Part shown: positions 13,735-26,060 of the stretch, one piece after another
Position numbering within the stretch: position 1 is the first letter of the stretch
How the letters are laid out: the number at the start of each line of letters is the position of its first letter
Assembly: GCA_914767715.1 (NCBI GenBank)
Contig: OU612069.1
Coordinates: 15,931,387-15,995,386, forward strand
DNA length: 64,000 bases
From: Membranipora membranacea
Taxonomy: Eukaryota > Bryozoa > Gymnolaemata > Cheilostomatida > Membraniporidae
Reading direction: 5' to 3'
Made by a program: the position numbers and the translations under genes
Notes under the pieces: generated by a model
What the model was told of the DNA's origin: nothing
Seen by the model: the letters and a program-made list of their open reading frames with translations, nothing else
Databases searched by the model: none

Positions 13735-16528
13735 ATTTTATATGAGATATAGGGACGTCATCACGAACGTCAAAAAAGAGTTTCATGCGTTTCTAAGCGA
13801 GTAAGGAATTCTGCCCAATTATTAACCAATTTCCTCAGGACCGTACCTATCGATTTTTGTCAAATTCTTGCAAAACACCTCGATAGAATACGCATCGTCA
13901 CAGGGAGCTAGTATTTCATATGAGATATAGGGACATCATTGCGAACGTCAAAACAGAGTTTCAAGTGTTTCTAAGCGAGTAAGGAATTCTGCCAAATAAT
14001 TGGCCAATTTCCCCCAGGACCGTCCGTACCTATCGATTTTTGTCAATTTCAGGCAAAACACCTCGATAGAAAACGAAACGTCACAGGGAGCTAATTTTGT
14101 ATATGAGATATAGGGACGTCATCACGAACGTCAAAACAGAGTTTCTTGCGTATCTAAGCGAGTAAGGAATTCTGCCAAATAATTGGCCAATTTCCCCAGG
14201 ACCGTACCTATCGATTTTTGTCAAATTCTGGCAAAGCACCTCGATAGAATACGAATCGTCACAGGGAGCTAATATTTAATATGAGATATAGGGACGTCAT
14301 AGCGAACGTCAAAACAGAGTTTCAAGCGTTTTTAAGCGAGTAAGGAATTCTGCTCAATTATTGGCCAATTTCCCCAGGACCGTACTTATCGATTTTTGTC
14401 AATTCCTTGCAAAACACCTCGATAGACTACGCATCGTCACAGGGAGCTAATATTGTATATGAGATATAGGGACGTCATCACGAACGTCAAAACAGAGTTT
14501 CATGCGTTTCTAAGCGAGTCAGGAATTCTGCCCAATTATTGGCCAATTTCCTCAGGACCGTACCTATCGATTTTTGTCAAATTCTTGCAAAACACCTCGA
14601 TAGTATACGCATCGTCACAGGGAGCTAGTATTTCATATGAGATATAGGGACATCATTGCGAACGTCAAAACAGAGTTTCATGCGTTTCTAAGCGAGTAAG
14701 GAATTCTGCCAATTAATTGGCCAATTTCCCCAGGACCGTACCTACCCATTTTTGTCAATTTCTGGCAAAACACCTCGATAGAATACGTATCGTCACAGGG
14801 AGTTAATATTTTATCTGAGATATAGGGACGTCATTGCGGACGTCAAAACAGAGTTTTAAGCGTTTCTACGCGAGTAAGGAATTCTGCCAAATAATTGGCC
14901 AAATTTCCCCAGGACCGTACCTACCCATTTTTGTCAATTTCTGGCAAAACACCTCGATAGAATACGTATCGTCACAGGGAGTTAATATTTTATATGAGAT
15001 ATAGGGACGTCATTGCGGACGTCAAAACAGAGTTTTAAGCGTTTCTGAGCGAGTAAGGAATTCTGCCCAATTATTGGCTAATTTCCCGAGGACCATACCT
15101 ATCGATTTTTGTCAATTTCTGGCAAAACACCTCGATAGAATACGCATCGTCACAGGGAGCTAATATTTTATATGAGATATAGGGACGTCATCGCGAACGT
15201 CAAAACAGAGTTTCAAGCGTTTCTAAGCGAGTAAGGAATTCTGCCAAATAATTGGCCAATTTCCCCAGGACCGTACCTACCCATTTTTGTCAATTTCTGG
15301 CAAAACACCTCGATAGAATACGTATCGTCACAGGGAGCTAATATTTTATATGAGATATAGGGACGTCATTGCGGACGTCAAAACAGAGTTGCAAGCGTTT
15401 CTAAGCGAGTAAGGAATTCTGCCCAATTATTGGCCAATTTCCTCAGGACCGTACCTATCGACTTTTGTCAATTTCTTTCAAAACACCTCGATAGAATACG
15501 CATCGTCACAGGGAGCTAGTAGTTCATATGAGATATAGGGACATCATTGCGAACGTCAAAACAGAGTTTCATGCGTTTCTAAGCGAGTAAGGAATTCTGC
15601 CAAATAATTGGCCAATTTCCCCAGGACCGTACCTATCGATTTTTGTCAATTTCTGGCAAAACACCTCGATAGAATACGCATCGTCACAGGGAGCTAATAT
15701 TTTATATGAGATATAGGGACGTCATTGCGAACGTCAAAACAGAGTTTCAAGCGTTTCTAAGCGAGTAAGGAATTCTGCCCAATTATTGGCCAATTTCCCC
15801 AGGACCGTACCTATCAATTTTTGTCAATTTCTTGCAAAACACCTCGATAGAATACGCATCGTCACAGGGAGCTAATATTTTATATGAGATATAGGGACGT
15901 CATCGCGAACGTCAAAACAGAGTTTCATGCGTTTCTAAGCAAGTAAGGAATTCTGCCAAATAATTGGCCAATTTCCTCAGGACCGTACCTATCAATTTTT
16001 GTCAATTTCTTGCAAAACACCTCGATAGAATACGCATCGTCACAGGGAGCTAGTACTTCATATGAGATATAGGGACATCATTGCGAACGTCAAAACAGAG
16101 TTTCATGCGTTTCTAAGCGAGTAAGGAATTCTGCCAAATAATTGGCCAATTTCCCCAGGACCGTCCGTACCTATCGATTTTTGTCAATTTCTGGCAAAAC
16201 ACCTCGATAGAATACGCATCGTCACAGGTAGCTAATATTTTATATGAGATATAGGGACGTCATCGCGAACGTCAAAACAGAGTTTCATGCGTTTCTAAGC
16301 GAGTAAGGAATTCTGCCCAATTATTGGCCAATTTCCCCAGGACCGTACCTATCGATTTTTGTCAATTTCTGGCAAAACACATCGATAGAATACGAAGCGT
16401 CACAGGGAGCTAAAATTGTATATGAGATATAGGGACGTCATTGCGGACGTCAAAACAGAGTTGCAAGCGTTTCTAAGCAAGTAAGGAATTCTGCCAAACA
16501 ATTGGCCAATTTCCCCAGGACCGTACCT
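13735..16528 (+). repeat. 2.8-kb satellite duplication, proximal copy
   Basis: The segment is reproduced 3,392 bp downstream with the same sequence of private variants: GTCAAAAAAGAG, TTCTTGCGTATCTAAG, GGCAAAGCACCTCG, GCGAGTCAGGAATT, TTGCGGACGTC with TTTTAAGCG, CTAGTAGTTCATATG and CGAAGCGTCACAGGGAGCTAAAATTG. Identity ends near 16,528, where this copy reads CTACCCATTTTTTT. Confidence 0.85.
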
Positions 16529-17126
16529 ACCCATTTTTTTCAATTTCTGGCAAAACACCTCGATAGAATACGTATCGTCACAGGGAGCTAATATTTTATA
16601 TGAGATATAGGGACGTCATTGCGGACGTCAAAACAGAGTTGCAAGCGTTTCTAAGCGAGTAAGGAATTCTGCCCAATTATTGGCCAATTTCCTCAGGACC
16701 GTACCTATCGATTTTTGTCAATTTCTTTCAAAACACCTCGATAGAATACGTATCGTCACAGGGAGTTAATATTTTATATGAGATATAGGGACGTCATCGC
16801 GAACGTCAAAACAGAGTTTCATGCATTTCTAAGCGAGTAAGGAATTCTGCCAAATAATTGGCCAATTTCCCCAGGACCGTACCTATCGATTTTTGTCAAA
16901 TTCTGGCAAAACATCTCGATAGAATATGAATCGTCACAGGGAGCTAGTATTTCATATGAGATATAGGGACATCATTGCGAACGTCAAAACAGAGTTACAC
17001 GCGTTTCTAAGCGAGAAAGGAATTCTGCCAAATAATTGGCCAACTTCCCCAGGACCGTACCTACCCATTTTTGTCAATTTCTGGCAAAACACCTCGATAG
17101 AATACGTATCGTCACAGGGAGCTAAC

Positions 17127-19920
17127 ACTGTATATGAGATATAGGGACGTCATCACGAACGTCAAAAAAGAGTTTCATGCGTTTCTAAGCGAGTAAGGAA
17201 TTCTGCCCAATTATTAACCAATTTCCTCAGGACCGTACCTATCGATTTTTGTCAAATTCTTGCAAAACACCTCGATAGAATACGCATCGTCACAGGGAGC
17301 TAGTATTTCATATGAGATATAGGGACATCATTGCGAACGTCAAAACAGAGTTTCAAGTGTTTCTAAGCGAGTAAGGAATTCTGCCAAATAATTGGCCAAT
17401 TTCCCCCAGGACCGTCCGTACCTATCGATTTTTGTCAATTTCAGGCAAAACACCTCGATAGAAAACGAAACGTCACAGGGAGCTAATATTGTATATGAGA
17501 TATAGGGACGTCATCACGAACGTCAAAACAGAGTTTCTTGCGTATCTAAGCGAGTAAGGAATTCTGCCAAATAATTGGCCAATTTCCCCAGGACCGTACC
17601 TATCGATTTTTGTCAAATTCTGGCAAAGCACCTCGATAGAATACGAATCGTCACAGGGAGCTAATATTTAATATGAGATATAGGGACGTCATAGCGAACG
17701 TCAAAACAGAGTTTCAAGCGTTTTTAAGCGAGTAAGGAATTCTGCTCAATTATTGGCCAATTTCCCCAGGACCGTACTTATCGATTTTTGTCAATTCCTT
17801 GCAAAACACCTCGATAGACTACGCATCGTCACAGGGAGCTAATATTGTATATGAGATATAGGGACGTCATCACGAACGTCAAAACAGAGTTTCATGCGTT
17901 TCTAAGCGAGTCAGGAATTCTGCCCAATTATTGGCCAATTTCCTCAGGACCGTACCTATCGATTTTTGTCAAATTCTTGCAAAACACCTCGATAGAATAC
18001 GCATCGTCACAGGGAGCTAGTATTTCATATGAGATATAGGGACATCATTGCGAACGTCAAAACAGAGTTTCATGCGTTTCTAAGCGAGTAAGGAATTCTG
18101 CCAATTAATTGGCCAATTTCCCCAGGACCGTACCTACCCATTTTTGTCAATTTCTGGCAAAACACCTCGATAGAATACGTATCGTCACAGGGAGTTAATA
18201 TTTTATCTGAGATATAGGGACGTCATTGCGGACGTCAAAACAGAGTTTTAAGCGTTTCTACGCGAGTAAGGAATTCTGCCAAATAATTGGCCAAATTTCC
18301 CCAGGACCGTACCTACCCATTTTTGTCAATTTCTGGCAAAACACCTCGATAGAATACGTATCGTCACAGGGAGTTAATATTTTATATGAGATATAGGGAC
18401 GTCATTGCGGACGTCAAAACAGAGTTTTAAGCGTTTCTGAGCGAGTAAGGAATTCTGCCCAATTATTGGCTAATTTCCCGAGGACCGTACCTATCGATTT
18501 TTGTCAATTTCTGGCAAAACACCTCGATAGAATACGCATCGTCACAGGGAGCTAATATTTTATATGAGATATAGGGACGTCATCGCGAACGTCAAAACAG
18601 AGTTTCATGCATTTCTAAGCGAGTAAGGAATTCTGCCAAATAATTGGCCAATTTCCCCAGGACCGTACCTACCCATTTTTGTCAATTTCTGGCAAAACAC
18701 CTCGATAGAATACGTATCGTCACAGGGAGCTAATATTTTATATGAGATATAGGGACGTCATTGCGGACGTCAAAACAGAGTTGCAAGCGTTTCTAAGCGA
18801 GTAAGGAATTCTGCCCAATTATTGGCCAATTTCCTCAGGACCGTACCTATCGACTTTTGTCAATTTCTTTCAAAACACCTCGATAGAATACGCATCGTCA
18901 CAGGGAGCTAGTAGTTCATATGAGATATAGGGACATCATTGCGAACGTCAAAACAGAGTTTCATGCGTTTCTAAGCGAGTAAGGAATTCTGCCAAATAAT
19001 TGGCCAATTTCCCCAGGACCGTACCTATCGATTTTTGTCAATTTCTGGCAAAACACCTCGATAGAATACGCATCGTCACAGGGAGCTAATATTTTATATG
19101 AGACATAGGGACGTCATTGCGAACGTCAAAACAGAGTTTCAAGCGTTTCTAAGCGAGTAAGGAATTCTGCCCAATTATTGGCCAATTTCCCCAGGACCGT
19201 ACCTATCAATTTTTGTCAATTTCTTGCAAAACACCTCGATAGAATACGCATCGTCACAGGGAGCTAATATTTTATATGAGATATAGGGACGTCATCGCGA
19301 ACGTCAAAACAGAGTTTCATGCGTTTCTAAGCAAGTAAGGAATTCTGCCAAATAATTGGCCAATTTCCTCAGGACCGTACCTATCAATTTTTGTCAATTT
19401 CTTGCAAAACACCTCGATAGAATACGCATCGTCACAGGGAGCTAGTACTTCATATGAGATATAGGGACATCATTGCGAACGTCAAAACAGAGTTTTATGC
19501 GTTTCTAAGCGAGTAAGGAATTCTGCCAAATAATTGGCCAATTTCCCCAGGACCGTCCGTACCTATCGATTTTTGTCAATTTCTGGCAAAACACCTCGAT
19601 AGAATACGCATCGTCACAGGTAGCTAATATTTTATATGAGATATAGGGACGTCATCGCGAACGTCAAAACAGAGTTTCATGCGTTTCTAAGCGAGTAAGG
19701 AATTCTGCCCAATTATTGGCCAATTTCCCCAGGACCGTACCTATCGATTTTTGTCAATTTCTGGCAAAACACATCGATAGAATACGAAGCGTCACAGGGA
19801 GCTAAAATTGTATATGAGATATAGGGACGTCATTGCGGACGTCAAAACAGAGTTGCAAGCGTTTCTAAGCAAGTAAGGAATTCTGCCAAACAATTGGCCA
19901 ATTTCCCCAGGACCGTACCT
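17127..19920 (+). repeat. 2.8-kb satellite duplication, distal copy
   Basis: Second copy at a constant 3,392-bp offset (19 monomers plus 10 bp). It starts inside a monomer at GTATATGAGATATAGGG and ends near 19,920, where it continues as CTATCGATTTTTG. Only scattered substitutions separate it from the proximal copy, so the duplication is younger than the divergence between ordinary monomers. Confidence 0.85.
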
Positions 19921-22900
19921 ATCGATTTTTGTCAATTTCTGGCAAAACACCTCGATAGAATACGCATCGTCACAGGGAGCTAATATTTTATATGAGATAT
20001 AGGGACGTCATTGCGAACGTCAAAACAGAGTTACAAGCGTTTCTAAGCGAGTAAGGAATTCTGCCCAATTATTGGCCAATTTCCCCAGGACCGTACCTAT
20101 CGATTTTTGTCAATTTCTTGCAAAACACCTCGATAGAATACGCATCGTCACAGGGAGCTAGTATTTCATATGAGATATAGGGACATCATTGCGAACGTCA
20201 AAACAGAGTTTCATGCGTTTCTAAGCGAGTAAGGAATTCTGCCAAATAATTGGCCAATTTCCCCAGGACCGTACCTATCGATTTTTGTCAATTTCTGGCT
20301 AAACACCTCGATAGAATACGCATCGTCACAGGGAGCTAATATTTTATATGAGATATAGGGACGTCATTGCGAACGTCAAAACAGAGTTTCAAGCGTTTCT
20401 AAGCGAGTAAGGAATTCTGCCCAATTATTGGCCAATTTCCCCAGGACCGTCCGAACCTATCGATTTTTGTCAATATCTGGCAAAACACCTCGATAGAAAA
20501 CGAAACGTCACAGGGAGCTAATATTGTATATGAGATATAGGGACGTCATCACGAACGTCAAAACAGAGTTTCATGCGTTTCTAAGCGAGTAAGGAATTCT
20601 GCCCAATTATTGGCCAATTTCCCCAGGACCGTACCTATCGATTTTTGTCAATTTCTGGCAAAACCCCTCGATAGAATACGCATCGTCACAGGGAGCTAAT
20701 ATTTTATATGAGATATAGGGACGTCATTGCGAACGTCAAAACAGAGTTTCAAGCGTTTCTCAGCGAGTAAAGAATTCTGCCCAATTATTGGCCAATTTCC
20801 CCAGGACCGTACCTATCGATTTTTGTCAATTTCTTGCAAAACACCTCGATAGAATACGCATCGTCACTGGGAGCTATTATTTTATATGAGATATAGGGAC
20901 ATCATTGCGGACGTCAAAACTGAGTTGCAAGCGTCTCTAAGCGAGTAAGGAATTCTGCCAAATTATTGGCCAATTTCCCCAGGACCGTACCTATCGATTT
21001 TTGTCAATTTCTGGCAAAACACCTCGTTAGATTACGCATCGTCACAGGGAGCTAATATTTTATATGAGATATAGGGACGTCATCGCGAACGTCAAAACAG
21101 AGTTTCATGCGTTTCTAAGCAAGTAAGGAATTCTGCCAAATAATTGGCCAATTTCCTCACGACCGTACCTATCGATTTTTGTCAATTTCTTGCAAAACAC
21201 CTCGATAGAATACGCATCGTCACAGGGAGCTAGTATTTCATATGAGATATAGGGACATCATTGCGAACGTCAAAACAGAGTTTCATGCGTTTCTAAGCGA
21301 GTAAGGAATTCTGCCAAATAATTGGCCAATTTCCCCAGGACCGTACCTATCGATTTTTGTCAATTTCTGGCAAAACACCTCGATAGAATACGCATCGTCA
21401 CAGGGAGCTAATATTTTATATGAGATATAGGGACGTCATTGCGAACGTCAAAACAGAGTTTCAAGCGGTTCTAAGCGAGTAAGGAATTCTGCTCAATTAT
21501 TGGCCAATTTCCCCAGGACCGTACCTATCGATTTTTGTCAATTTCTTGCAAAACACCTCGATAGAATACGTATCGTCACAGGGAGCTAATATTTTATATG
21601 AGATATAGGGACGTCATAACGAACGTCAAAACAGAGTTTCAAGCTAAGCGAGTAAGGAATTCTGCCCAATTATTGGCCAATTTCGCCAGTACCGTACTTA
21701 TCGATTTTTGTCAATTCCTTGCAAAACACCTCGATAGACTACGCATCGTCACAGGGAGCTAATATTTTATATGAGATATAGGGACGTCATCGCGAACGTC
21801 AAAACAGAGTTTCATGCGTTTTTAAGCGAGTAAGGAATTCTGCCCAATTATTGGCCAATTTCCCCAGGACCGTCCGAACCTATCGATTTTTGTCAATTTC
21901 TGGCAAAACACCTCGATAGAAAACGAAACGTCACAGGGAGCTAATATTGTATATGAGACATAGGGACGTCATCACGAACGTCAAAACAGAGTTTCATGCG
22001 TTTCTAAGCGAGTAAGGAATTCTGCCCAATTATTGGCCAATTTCCCCAGGACCGTACCTATCGATTTTTGTCAATTTCTGGCAAAACCCCTCGATAGAAT
22101 AAGCATCGTCACAGGGAGCTAATATTTTATATGAGATATAGGGACGTCATTGCGAACGTCAAAACAGAGTTTCAAGCGTTTCTCAGCGAGTAAGGAACTC
22201 TGCCCAATTATTGGCCAATTTCCCCAGGACCGTACCTACCGATTTTTGTCAATTTCTTGCAAAACACCTCGATAGAATACGCATCGTCACAGGGAGCTAA
22301 TATTTTATATGAGATATAGGGACATCATTGCGGACGTCAAAACAGAGTTGCAAGCGTCTCTAAGCGAGTAAGGAATTCTGCCAAATTATTGGCCAATTTC
22401 CCCAGGACCGTACCTATCGATTTTTGTCAATTTCTGGCAAAACACCTCGTTAGATTACGCATCGTCACAGGGAGCTAATATTTTATATGAGATATAGGGA
22501 CGTCATCGCGAATGTCAAAACAGAGTTTCATGCGTTTCTAAGCGAGTAAGCAATTCTGCCCAATTATTGGCCAATCTCCCCAGCACCGTACCTATCGATT
22601 TTTGTCCATTTCTGGCAAAACACCTCGTTAGAATACGCGTCGTCACAGGGAGCTAATATTTTATATGAGATATAGGGACGTCATCGCGAACGTCAAAACA
22701 GAGTTTCATGCGCTTCTAAGCGAGTAAGGAATTCTGCCCAATTGTTGGCAAATTTCCCCAGGACCGTACCTATCGATTTTTGTCAATTTCTGGCAAAACA
22801 CCTCAATAGAATAGGAATCGTCACAGGTAGCTAATATTTCATATGAGATATAGGGACGTCATAGCGAACGTCAAAACAGAGTTTCAAGCGTTTCTAAGTG

Positions 22901-23639
22901 AGTAAGGAATTTTGCCCAATTATTGGCCAGTTTCGCCAGTACCGTACCTATCGATTTTTGTCAATTCCTTGCAAAACACCTCGATAGACTACGCATCGTC
23001 ACGGGGAGCTAATATTTTATATGAGATATAGGGACGTCATCGCGAACGTCAAAACAGAGTTTCATGCGTTTCTAAGCGAGTAAGGAATTCTGCCCAATTA
23101 TTGGCCAATTTCCCCAGGACCGTACCTATCGATTTTTTGTCAATTTCTGGCAAAACACGTCGATAGAATACGAAGCGTCACAGGGAGCTAAAATTGTATA
23201 TGAGATATAGGGACGTCATCACGAACGTCAAAACAGAGTTTCATGCGTTTCTAAGCAAGTAAGGAATTCTGCCAAATAATTGGCCAATTTCCCCAGGACC
23301 GTACCTACCCATTTTTGTCAATTTCTGGCAAAACACCTCGATAGAATACGTATCGTCACAGGGAGCTAATATTTTATATGAGATATAGGGACGTCATTGC
23401 GGACGTCAAAACAGAGTTTCAAGCGTTTCTAAGCGAGTAAGGAATTCTGCCCAATTATTGGCCAATTTCCTCAGGACCGTACCTATCGATTTTTGTCAAT
23501 TTCTTGCAAAACACCTCGATAGAATATGCATCGTCACAGGGAGCTAGTATTTCATATGAGATATAGGGACATCATTGCGAACGTCAAAACAGAGTTTCAT
23601 GCGTTTCTAAGCGAGTAAGGAATTCTGCCAAATAATTGG

Positions 23640-23710
23640 CCAATTTCCCCAGGACCGTACCCCCCATTTATTTCGGCATCAATTCATCATCTCTAGTGTG
23701 GAAATCGTAT
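23640..23710. other. Satellite to complex-sequence junction
   Basis: The last monomer breaks off after CCCCAGGACCGTAC near 23,660 and is followed by CCCCCATTTATTTCGG. From 23,700 the sequence belongs to a module seen again at 44,024 and 58,614. No transposon end is visible at the junction. Confidence 0.85.
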
Positions 23711-23895
23711 CCGCTCTACACAGAGCACAGGATAGTTGAAGGGGCACTAAAGAGGGCCTCTATAATCAGGCAGTTTGGATATTCCATGCACGAAAGCTGT
23801 CTTGGTTTCCATTGGGATTTCCGCTCTTTACATCGCACAACATGTCTCTGATAACACACTCAAACTGCCAAAAGCTAGCCAAGCTGGTGAACAAC
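23708..23895 (+). pseudogene. Relic of CFGMH/LYMSP exon, copy 1
   Basis: The first non-satellite sequence is a decayed copy of an exon that recurs at 44,024-44,236 and 58,614-58,810. The plus-strand frame reads LYTEHRIVEGALKRAS, then RQFGYSMHESC, and loses the frame after about 35 residues relative to the other copies, which continue as KLFALLYMSPL. Nucleotide similarity continues through CTCAAACTGCCAAAAGC. The product is not recognised. The same stretch is open as part of a 71-codon frame from 23,636, but that frame starts inside the satellite and is accidental. Confidence 0.6.
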
Positions 23896-23904
23896 AAACG
23901 GAAA

Positions 23905-24330
23905 AACATCATCAATAATAATTATGGTATTTCCATTTATAAATGAAGTGAGGCCTGTTAGGAATTTGCCAAACTACTGGAGTAGAAGGTTATTTGAGGT
24001 TCAGTAGTGAGTAGGAAAATTATCCCATCATAAGTTATTCAGTTAACTTTTGATGTCAACTGTAATTTTTTGTTAATGTTAATATCATGTTAGGACAATG
24101 AATTTCTTATCAATCCAGGAGTATTATAAGGGGTCAACTAGTTAATCTTGATCCACAGACTCTCAGAGAAAGGGAGAGTCAAAGGACAAGAGAAAAAGAA
24201 CACCAGGTATTAATAGCCTAGAAAAGGCCACATCACTACTAGACGTGTTTTTTTCGAGATTGTCACATCATATTACACAATATGAATAGAAGTAACACAG
24301 CAGAATACCTAGCCTTGAGCTTTATGTGGA
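23905..24330 (+). repeat. Dispersed LVNLD module, copy a
   Basis: The module begins AACATCATCAATAAT, TATTTCCATTTATAAATGAA and GTGAGGCCTG, continues through ACTACTGGAG, CAGTTAACT, TCAACTGTAA and TGTTAGGACA, then an 88-bp exon, then GTATTAATAGCC and CATCACTACTAGA. The same order is found at 25,715, 33,415, 34,615, 37,045 and 60,795, with partial copies at 25,500, 43,060 and 55,835. All copies are in the plus orientation. Confidence 0.85.
24119..24206 (+). pseudogene. 88-bp LVNLD exon, copy a (open)
   Basis: An AG acceptor (CAATCCAG) and a GT donor (CACCAG|GTATTA) bound 88 bp. With one base carried over from the previous exon it reads SIIRGQLVNLDPQTLRERES followed by QRTREKEHQ, with no stop. 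The peptide is highly charged and arginine/glutamate rich, consistent with a helix. I do not recognise the protein. Exons at 25,944-26,031 and 43,167-43,254 have the same length and reading frame. No full gene could be assembled around it, so it is listed as a relic, although a live exon cannot be ruled out. Confidence 0.6.
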
Positions 24331-24359
24331 CATACTTACTGTTTGATTCGATTTACTTA

Positions 24360-24520
24360 TGTGGTATAAGAAGAATATTACTCCAGTAGCAGTACTAGGA
24401 GGCAAGTTCAACAACTTATCAGTTCTTTTGCTGATGAATTGAGGTACCGAGGGAGAAATATACTGGAAATTCACCTTCAGATTTCACTTTTACAAGATCG
24501 ATCGAGGTGATAGAAGCCCA
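24360..24520 (+). repeat. AGCAGTACTAGGAGG module, copy 1
   Basis: This copy carries CCAGTAGCAGTACTAGGAGG, CAACTTATCAGTTC and CCTTCAGATTTCACTTTTAC with GATCGAT. Diverged copies lie at about 35,465-35,620 and 56,680-56,830, in the same position relative to the LVNLD module. All frames carry stops. It is probably intron or a decayed exon. Confidence 0.7.
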
Positions 24521-24975
24521 TATATAAGGAACAAGAGAGACACATCAGCAATACAACATGGGGTCGTATGGACAGCATATCAGACTTGCTAACAAAATTT
24601 ATTTTATATTTAAAGGTCGAACCAATGTGTAATATCGTTAGGTTGGGTTTGGCCTTTCTTTTATTCATTACTTTCATTTTTATGTATTTTGTTACTGAGT
24701 AAAAACAAAGTGATGTAAGGTGGCAACAGTTTTTTTCTCCGATCATTAAATTAAAAACACAGATAATTCCAGTCAGTTCTTTCCTGGTGAGTGATACAGT
24801 CTACTAAACATGCATATTACCATCTTTCTTGATTAATTAATATGGAAAATTTAAATCTCAGGTAACAGTACTATGGAATGAGTTAAAAATCAATCAGTGC
24901 TAATGTTCATAAATTATGTACTAGAGGTTATGAGGGAGAATTGCTCAAAATAGTTATGAATGAATAAAGTAACAG

Positions 24976-25131
24976 GAGCCAATGCTTGGGGAACAAGGTA
25001 CCTGGTCTCAAATTGAGGATTCCATGAATATATATTCTGCACTGAAAAAGCTAGACACAGAAAGGGTCAGAAGGAATTTCACAGGGAGCAAGAGATTGGA
25101 ATCCCGACTTGAGGATAGATCAACTGTTTAG
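24976..25131 (+). pseudogene. Coiled-coil-like exon, copy 1
   Basis: After the acceptor GTAACAG the frame runs 51 codons to TAG. It reads EPMLGEQGTWSQIEDSMNIY, then ALKKLDTERVRR and SKRLESRLEDRST. Copies at 36,420 and 57,747 keep the same frame after the same GTAGCAG-type acceptor. The last half is rich in Lys, Arg, Glu and Leu with heptad-like spacing, suggesting a coiled coil. A link to the Nup62/54/58 coiled-coil nucleoporins is conceivable because FG exons lie nearby, but I cannot demonstrate it. Confidence 0.5.
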
Positions 25132-25139
25132 TTTAGTCG

Positions 25140-25480
25140 GAGACAATACCTATTCTGTATGGTATTTTGATACAGCCTGATAGAAGCAGACTAAATACCA
25201 CTACCTGCAGAAAAAAATGATCCTTTAATTGGAAGGAATATAAAATCTAGTGACTTGTGAACCATCTGAGAGAAATATAGCTATGGAGGTATGAAACTAA
25301 ATGAGTAACAACCTGTGACAATTTGACAACTCATCCACATGACCGAGACTTTGTCAAACATCAGTTTTTTATCATCACAATTTATAATAATTATATTTAT
25401 CCGTGTACTACTGTGATACCATGAACAAAAGACATTAAAAGACTTAAATGGATGCAAATATACATATTATCAAGTTTTAA
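25140..25480 (+). repeat. Post-coil intronic module, copy 1
   Basis: Noncoding stretch with CAGCCTGATAGAAGCAGAC, ACCACTACCTGCAG, GATCCTTTAATTGGAAGGAA, ACCATCTGAGAGAAATA and ACTCATCCACATGA, followed by GATACCATGAACAAAAGAC. It recurs in order at about 36,600-37,030, 43,290-43,700 (diverged) and 57,890-58,290 (diverged). Confidence 0.8.
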
Positions 25481-25499
25481 AATTCGACACCTAAATTTG

Positions 25500-25575
25500 A
25501 TTTCAACAGAGAAACATCATCAGTAATGATTATGACATTTCCATTTATAAACTAATTTATAATTTGTTACTCTTA
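25500..25575 (+). repeat. Partial LVNLD-module start
   Basis: It begins like the full module (AACATCATCAGTAATGATTA, TTTCCATTTATAAACTAATT) and stops after about 60 bp. A second copy of the preceding ACCATGAACAAAAGACATTA stretch follows at 25,637 and leads into the full module at 25,715, so this is a small local duplication. Confidence 0.65.
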
Positions 25576-25714
25576 AGTAAATTTAATCTAAAGTTGGATA
25601 CCTCTAAATTATTAAAATATGAGATAACGCTTTTGACCATGAACAAAAGACATTAAAAGACTTAAATGCAAATATACATATCAAGTTTTAAAATTCGGCA
25701 CCTAAAAATGTTGA

Positions 25715-26060
25715 TTTCAACGGAAAACACCATCAATAATGATTATGGCATTTCCATTTATAAATGAAGTGAGGCCACTTAGGAGTATTCCAAACTACTG
25801 GAGCACGAGAACATTCAAGAGTTTAGTTAGTGAGTAGGAAAAGTTATCATCATCTTAAGTTGTTCTGTTAACTGTTGATATAAGCTGTAGTTCCCTTTTA
25901 AGGTTACCATTATCTTAGGACATTTCATTTCTTAACCATCCAGGACTAATATAAGGGGTCAGCTAGTTAATCTTGATCCACAAACTCTCAGAGAAAGAGA
26001 AAACGGGAACTGCAGAGAACAAGAACACCAGGTATTAATAGCCTTGAAAACCTTCATATC
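25715..26060 (+). repeat. Dispersed LVNLD module, copy b
   Basis: Full-length copy with CACCATCAATAATGATTATG, TTTCCATTTATAAATGAAGT, GAGGCCACTTAGG and ACTACTGGAGCACGAG, then the exon and GTATTAATAGCC. The 3' part diverges after ACTACTAGATG near 26,060. Confidence 0.85.
25944..26031 (+). pseudogene. 88-bp LVNLD exon, copy b (open)
   Basis: Bounded by ACCATCCAG and CACCAG|GTATTA, exactly 88 bp as in copy a. It reads TNIRGQLVNLDPQTLREREN, then GNCREQEHQ, without a stop. Substitutions relative to copy a are partly nonsynonymous, concentrated in the charged second half. The product is unknown. Confidence 0.6.

Larger units (their letters stand above)
1..23662 (+). repeat. 178-bp tandem satellite array
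   Basis: Head-to-tail monomers of about 178 bp fill the segment, roughly 130 copies, and the array runs off the left edge. Each monomer carries the same landmarks in order: CATCGTCACAGGGAGCTAAT, ATATGAGATATAGGGACGTC, GCGAACGTCAAAACAGAG, GCGTTTCTAAGCGAGTAAGG, AATTATTGGCCAATTTCC, AGGACCGTACCTATCGATTT and GCAAAACACCTCGATAGA. The monomer includes the palindrome TTGGCCAA and two ACGTC words close together. Differences between neighbours are mostly single substitutions, with a recurrent GTCC insertion in some monomers. The length is close to a nucleosome repeat, as in many centromeric satellites. No CENP-B-box-like motif was seen. Centromeric or pericentromeric identity is inference. Confidence 0.97.

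Noticed and set aside
22-18039. Open frames of 62-115 codons in the satellite, repeated with the same N-terminal sequence
   Set aside because: They are the satellite read in frames where one stop (as in GCGAGTAAGG) is mutated. They follow the monomer period, have no independent conservation or start context, and most monomers keep the stops.
1-23662. CRISPR array
   Set aside because: The repetition is of whole 178-bp monomers without unique spacers, and the surrounding sequence is eukaryotic.
1-23662. CENP-B box in the satellite monomer
   Set aside because: No segment of the monomer matches the core pattern of TTCG and CGGG at the required spacing.
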